From the NCBI GenBank assembly GCA_903813345.2, contig CAIIXF020000005.1:16249375-16313374 (forward strand): 64,000 nt of DNA. The letters run 5' to 3'. Positions 59,833-64,000 of this stretch are shown here, piece by piece. Positions within the stretch are counted from its first letter, which is position 1. Every line of letters begins with the position of its first letter. This stretch comes from Owenia fusiformis (taxonomy: Eukaryota; Annelida; Polychaeta; Sabellida; Oweniidae). The notes beneath the pieces were generated by a model. The model saw nothing but the letters and a program-made list of their open reading frames with translations, was not told the origin of the DNA and did no database searches. Both the position numbers and the translations under genes were made by a program.

Positions 59833-61085
59833 TCGTAAAAATGAGTATGACGTAAAAAGTTACATTTTTATGTCTCATATTTTTCATAAAATCCCTAGAC
59901 TGAAAGTGTGGCTATAGCATATAGCATAGCATACAGTGTCCTGATCCTATCATTTTTCCAAGCTAAATGCCATCCACATTATCTCACTTTTATTACTCGC
60001 TCTTTATTTATCACAGTAATATGACATTTCGGACTTCATGTAAATATCTTGTCCATCAACAATAACCTACCCTTGGTCCAACGGTATTTCAATGATTTCT
60101 ATAAAAGAGCCCGCTCTTGAAGGATGCAATGACTCTTTCATCTCGCTTTTGATGATATACTTATAACTCTAGGTTATATTTCGATGAGATTAGCTCAGGT
60201 CTTCCTCTCTCCTGTCTGCAGTGTCTCGTGAGCATTCAAAGCGATCGGGATAAAAAACAACGACATCTAACAATGTGCAAATGGTTTATTTCCACATATA
60301 TAAAGTTCGTATTATTTTGTTAAAGGGTCTTGTTGATTTAAAATACTGCAGTTGAGATATTCGTGGAATGTTTGATTTATTCGGTTCAAATATTGAGATC
60401 CAAAATCAAAATGTGAAATACATGTTTCATTATCACGTTGATATTTAGATTTGGAATGCAGAAAAGTCAAGATTTTTTAGATGCCTCATAACCTCATAAA
60501 GCAATTGTAATAAAATCAGAAGTTACCATTCTCGGATTTTCTAGAAATTACTTAAGGCATGACAAGGAATGCTATGAGCAAAAAATATATTGTAAACCTT
60601 CCCGGCGTATTGCCATGGTGGTACTGTATACATGTATCAGAAGCAAGTCCCTTTATAATGAATGGAATAATGTTCAATTTACCATTTCGTCTTTCAGTGT
60701 TGTTAATGTGTGAATAACGGTGAAAGTCAACATACAAATAAACTAAACATACACATGTATATTTACAAGTGTGTTCAATGTCTGTGCTTTTTACCCCAAA
60801 AGTTTAAATCTTTTGTTAGTTTGTTTGCAAGTGCTTCAGTTACATAGCAACCCCTTTGAACACCAATGAAAGAACTATCAATATTCTTTTTCTCTAATTT
60901 CAATGGCCCTGACGTATAGTGTTATTCCACAGAAAAAATCTCAAACTTTCTATAGGCGTTTCATTATGTAGAATTGAACAAGACAGGAGATCGCCGAAAG
61001 AGGGTCTAATAATGCAGTCTGTTACTTAACAATCGTAGGACTATTCATCCTGTGATAGAAAATCTAATTGAAAGCCCATGGAAAG

Positions 61086-61738
61086 ATGGATGTGGACATG
61101 TATGAAACAATAGGTAAGTACTACTGTTGAGGTTAAGAAGAATCGATAAGTAACTTCTGTTCATTGAAATATAATAAAATGAAGTTAAATGTGTATTCCC
61201 CATGGTGTGTATTATTCAGTGGAGTGTGGATGTTATGCATTCCGAAATCCTTACATTCCTCAAAACTATGGAGAAAAAAAAACAGAACCAATTTTTTTCG
61301 AGCTTGAATTTGTTGGTGAATATGAGATTGTTTTACTTGGAATGAGAAAACTCTTCACCACAGGTTTTCCATGTTTATGTATAGTACTATAAAGATGAAA
61401 CAAAGTAATAATACTAACCGGTATTGAATGCAAAGGTCGATAATATTCTTCTTAGAAAAGGCAAGTGGAACCATCGAGGTATTGTTTCATAGTGATAAGA
61501 ACGCGTTCTACGTAAAATATTGTTTTTCATAATTATATTCTATTGGCATACTTGTTTACCAAGTATCAGATTACATGGGTGAATAGGTATAATGGGAAAC
61601 AACATACTACTTCCAAAAAACAACCATAAATATGAACCCATGGTTTTGTTTTTTACAGGTCGAATCAAGTGTGAGCAGTGGACACAATACAATCAACAAT
61701 TTGTGATAACAAAATCTTCAACTCAAGAATTTTCGTAA
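61086..61738 (+). promoter_or_regulatory. Candidate spliced leader with upstream ORF
   Basis: An ATG at 61086 opens ten codons ending at a strong donor (TAG|GTAAGTACT after 61113). A TTTTTTACAG acceptor precedes 61659. Joined in phase, the frame is 35 codons and stops at 61738, 55 bases before the main ATG. It could reduce translation of the downstream protein. The splice pair is predicted only. Confidence 0.4.
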
Positions 61739-61792
61739 GAAGGTTGTCAGCATCGATAACTATAATAAAATTGAACTGGATAAGGAAGAACA

Positions 61793-63109
61793 ATGTCAAA
61801 CGTAAGGACTTCATTGGATACCATGGCCTTTAATCCCGAGTTCTCTCCAGAAGCTAGTATATACAGGTTGAAACCAAAGCCAATATATGTGGGAGGACAT
61901 AGCCTTCCCACCCCGAGGATGTCCGGATACTGGCAAACAGCGCAAGACCGAGAAAGACTCCCATACGTTAAGCGAAACAAAACAATAAAATATCCCCAGC
62001 CACAGATATCAATCAATTCACCGAGGCATAGTGATCAGAAACGACTGGAAAAATCATTTGTGGAATTAGGAATCACAAGTAACGTCGTTGAGAAAACATC
62101 AATTGGGACAATGACGTTTGTATCGCCAACAAATCCGGGGTTAACTCCATTTCGATTGGGAAGAGATGGAACTGTCGCAAGAAGGAGTGCATCAAAACGT
62201 GTGAGATTTGATCCCAAACCGGATGTAAGTACAATTATTAACACTGCAACTTCCTCCAATAGTGCAAACGAAATTGTACCTCGAAAAGGTACTTCATTTA
62301 AAGGGTCAACAAAGCGCAAACTACGGAACACTGCATCTCCCTCGCCCGAGCCAACGGCGCATTCTAGAAGTCGATTCATACGGGGTATTCTCAAAAATGG
62401 ATCTACTCCAATTACACGTTCAAAAACAACCCTTGGTATTGATGGCATACCGGAGAAGAGATCCACAAAGGACTCAGTGCAAAGGAGTACAAGTTTTGTG
62501 ATCAACCGTAAAGAAATCACATACAAGCCATCACAAAAACCCATAAATGACACTATTATACAAGGCGGTACAATGAAAGGGTTTTTAAGTTCAGATAAAG
62601 CAAACTACGATCCGGACAAAGATGACATTATGGATATATACTGTTCGCCAGAAAAAGCCAACTCTATTCTGAAATGGTTGGATGATGTCAATGATATTCA
62701 ATCAACAGAAGGGAGGTGCACTGATATTGATAATCCATTTTCAATGGAAGCAAATATGGACAATAAATCAGAGGCAACTTGTGAAATAGTTTATGAACGA
62801 GGAAGTGAACCTTTGAATGGTAAAAGCAAAAACGATAAAACTCAGGGAGATATAAAGGATGATAACCTAAAATCAGATGCCAAATTACATAATGAACCAG
62901 GTGATAATGTCAAAGATATGGACACCAACAATAATGAATGTAAAGAAGACGAAGAACTTCCAACAAGTGTTGAAGCTGATAAAAAGGATTTTAATATGAA
63001 AACTGTTGATAGCAACGTTAGGACTAATGACAGAGACAATTCAATGGATGTTATTAGGAATAGGGGTGGTGAGAATGAAACAAACAATGACATAAAAAAT
63101 ATTTCTTGA
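61793..63109 (+). CDS. Disordered 438-residue protein with possible PP1-docking motifs, unrecognised
   Basis: An uninterrupted frame. The start is firm because an in-frame TAA lies nine bases upstream of the ATG. The protein is basic and Ser/Thr/Pro-rich in its first half, acidic and Asn/Asp/Lys-rich in its last 130 residues, with no predicted globular or membrane segment. Possible short motifs: KRVRFD at 135-140 (RVxF class), RGILKN at 197-202 and NSILKW at 290-295 (SILK class, [GS]IL[RK]). RVxF and SILK sites together are typical of protein phosphatase 1 regulators, so a PP1 scaffold role is plausible but inferred from motifs alone. Several SP/TP sites could be phosphorylated. I know no homologue. 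It is probably encoded mostly by this one exon, after an untranslated leader. Confidence 0.75.
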   Translation: MSNVRTSLDTMAFNPEFSPEASIYRLKPKPIYVGGHSLPTPRMSGYWQTAQDRERLPYVKRNKTIKYPQPQISINSPRHSDQKRLEKSFVELGITSNVVEKTSIGTMTFVSPTNPGLTPFRLGRDGTVARRSASKRVRFDPKPDVSTIINTATSSNSANEIVPRKGTSFKGSTKRKLRNTASPSPEPTAHSRSRFIRGILKNGSTPITRSKTTLGIDGIPEKRSTKDSVQRSTSFVINRKEITYKPSQKPINDTIIQGGTMKGFLSSDKANYDPDKDDIMDIYCSPEKANSILKWLDDVNDIQSTEGRCTDIDNPFSMEANMDNKSEATCEIVYERGSEPLNGKSKNDKTQGDIKDDNLKSDAKLHNEPGDNVKDMDTNNNECKEDEELPTSVEADKKDFNMKTVDSNVRTNDRDNSMDVIRNRGGENETNNDIKNIS

Positions 63110-63232
63110 TGGTACTTATCATCTCCGACTTGCAAGCCGGTTGGAATTACTGAAAACTTGTAAATCAAAATACCATGTCATTGGACAAAACATAATTTCA
63201 TCTCATGTCCAGTTACATGTAAATGCTTAAAC

Positions 63233-63238
63233 AAATAA
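63233..63238 (+). terminator. Polyadenylation signal AATAAA
   Basis: AATAAA about 125 bases after the stop codon of the 438-residue protein, in AT-rich sequence; a plausible end of its transcript. Confidence 0.45.
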
Positions 63239-64000
63239 ATAGCCAATTTCATATATAAAATATGTATCAATTGTTTGTTATAATTGTAGTTATAGCGATA
63301 CACTTCATTGATCCTATTTTCAATTTCCATTAGGCATATTTATTGTTAACGTCATACAAACCTGGATGAATATACATTTGCCTTTATCTTGTTTCATGTT
63401 TTTTTATGGGGCAATAACCGCGGGGCAATGGTCTTTCCCCTTTGTTACCTCACTTGTATTCTATTAATTCAAAGATTCGAATCTCAAGTATTGAGTTTTT
63501 ATTCAAGTTCAGAACATTAAATCTTAGCCCCAAAAAATTCAGCATAAAAAACACTTTGTACTTTTGTAGAATATTTGCTAATTCGAGGCATTTCTTTATA
63601 TCCATTCATTTGTTTTATTTGGCAAGTTCTAACAAAACTACCATTCAATATACTCGGTTCATTCTTTACTCAATATTACGTCTATTGAAATCAATGAGTT
63701 TGGCTTTTGAACTGTTGAAAAAGGTTTCCAATGATTCCGTTTTGTTGACAATTTTTGTGACGTACGCCTATTCAAAACAGCATGGACCCAGTTCACTGCA
63801 AATATGCAATGCACACAAACATTTTTTGGATAATATTTAATCGCGGTAATGATCCAGAGGTTGTGGCATTAGTTTTGATTAAGTCACGTTAATTCAACAC
63901 TTTCAAAGATTTGATAAAACTTATTACCTCCTGATAATTACCAGTGATAAAAATACTTCGATTTTTTGTCTGATTTTTGCATTTATCATTTACCAAATGA
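63239..64000. other. Intergenic, nothing recognised
   Basis: AT-rich sequence without exons or repeat ends. A 132-codon frame at 63442-63840 has no ATG start and an amino acid content typical of translated AT-rich non-coding DNA. Confidence 0.5.

Larger units (their letters stand above)
58637..61085. other. Intergenic, nested transposon remnants
   Basis: Apart from the elements at 59206-59832 I see no gene. From about 60190 to 60460 the sequence resembles the region upstream of the SRCR signal-peptide exons (GCGATCGGGATA, ACATCTAACAATGTGCAAAT), a diverged fragment of 27280-27470 and 47510-47700. Confidence 0.5.

Noticed and set aside
62035-62553. 172-codon minus frame
   Set aside because: Antisense shadow of the 438-residue protein.
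63442-63840. 132-codon plus frame
   Set aside because: No ATG start, hydrophobic AT-rich codon content, no splice or homology support.
1-64000. tRNA, rRNA or other structural RNA genes
   Set aside because: I looked for tRNA box motifs and rRNA-like blocks by eye and found none I could support.

Overview
This is animal nuclear DNA, probably from a marine invertebrate; the phylum cannot be fixed from this window. It is AT-rich, has GT-AG introns, a class A GPCR, a JMJD8-type protein, large secreted scavenger-receptor (SRCR) proteins, a LINE and many small inverted-repeat transposons. Nothing bacterial, viral or CRISPR-like was seen.

Layout. 1-9.9 kb: the 5' part of a minus-strand JMJD8-like gene (two coding exons recognised; the rest not found), followed by intergenic DNA with inverted-repeat elements. 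10.27-15.91 kb: a 5.6-kb element with long inverted, internally tandem arms around a decayed gene of an unnamed repeat-associated family. 16.2-18.25 kb: an intact single-exon class A GPCR on the minus strand with a very long third intracellular loop. 18.7-23.6 kb: small elements and a weakly supported two-exon minus-strand gene. 23.75-58.64 kb: a tandem segmental duplication, copy A about 23745-40197 and copy B about 40897-58636. 61.8-63.1 kb: a plus-strand gene for a disordered 438-residue protein with possible PP1-docking motifs.

Each duplicate carries one complete gene for a secreted protein made of a signal peptide and eight SRCR domains. Splice sites and phases join without a break in both: 9 coding exons and 985 residues in A, 10 exons and 995 residues in B. 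Such proteins in invertebrates are usually linked to extracellular recognition or innate immunity; that role is inferred here.

Because the copies align outside insertions, each serves as the empty site for insertions in the other. A alone has a 5'-truncated LINE with a nested PIF/Harbinger-like element, a 72-bp mini-element and a 0.7-kb insertion. B alone has elements with TTAA, 8-bp, 9-bp, 5-bp and 3-bp target duplications. One B insertion lies inside coding exon 4. Its terminal inverted repeats supply a donor and an acceptor, and removing the predicted intron keeps the frame. This candidate transposon-made intron is the most interesting observation in the window.
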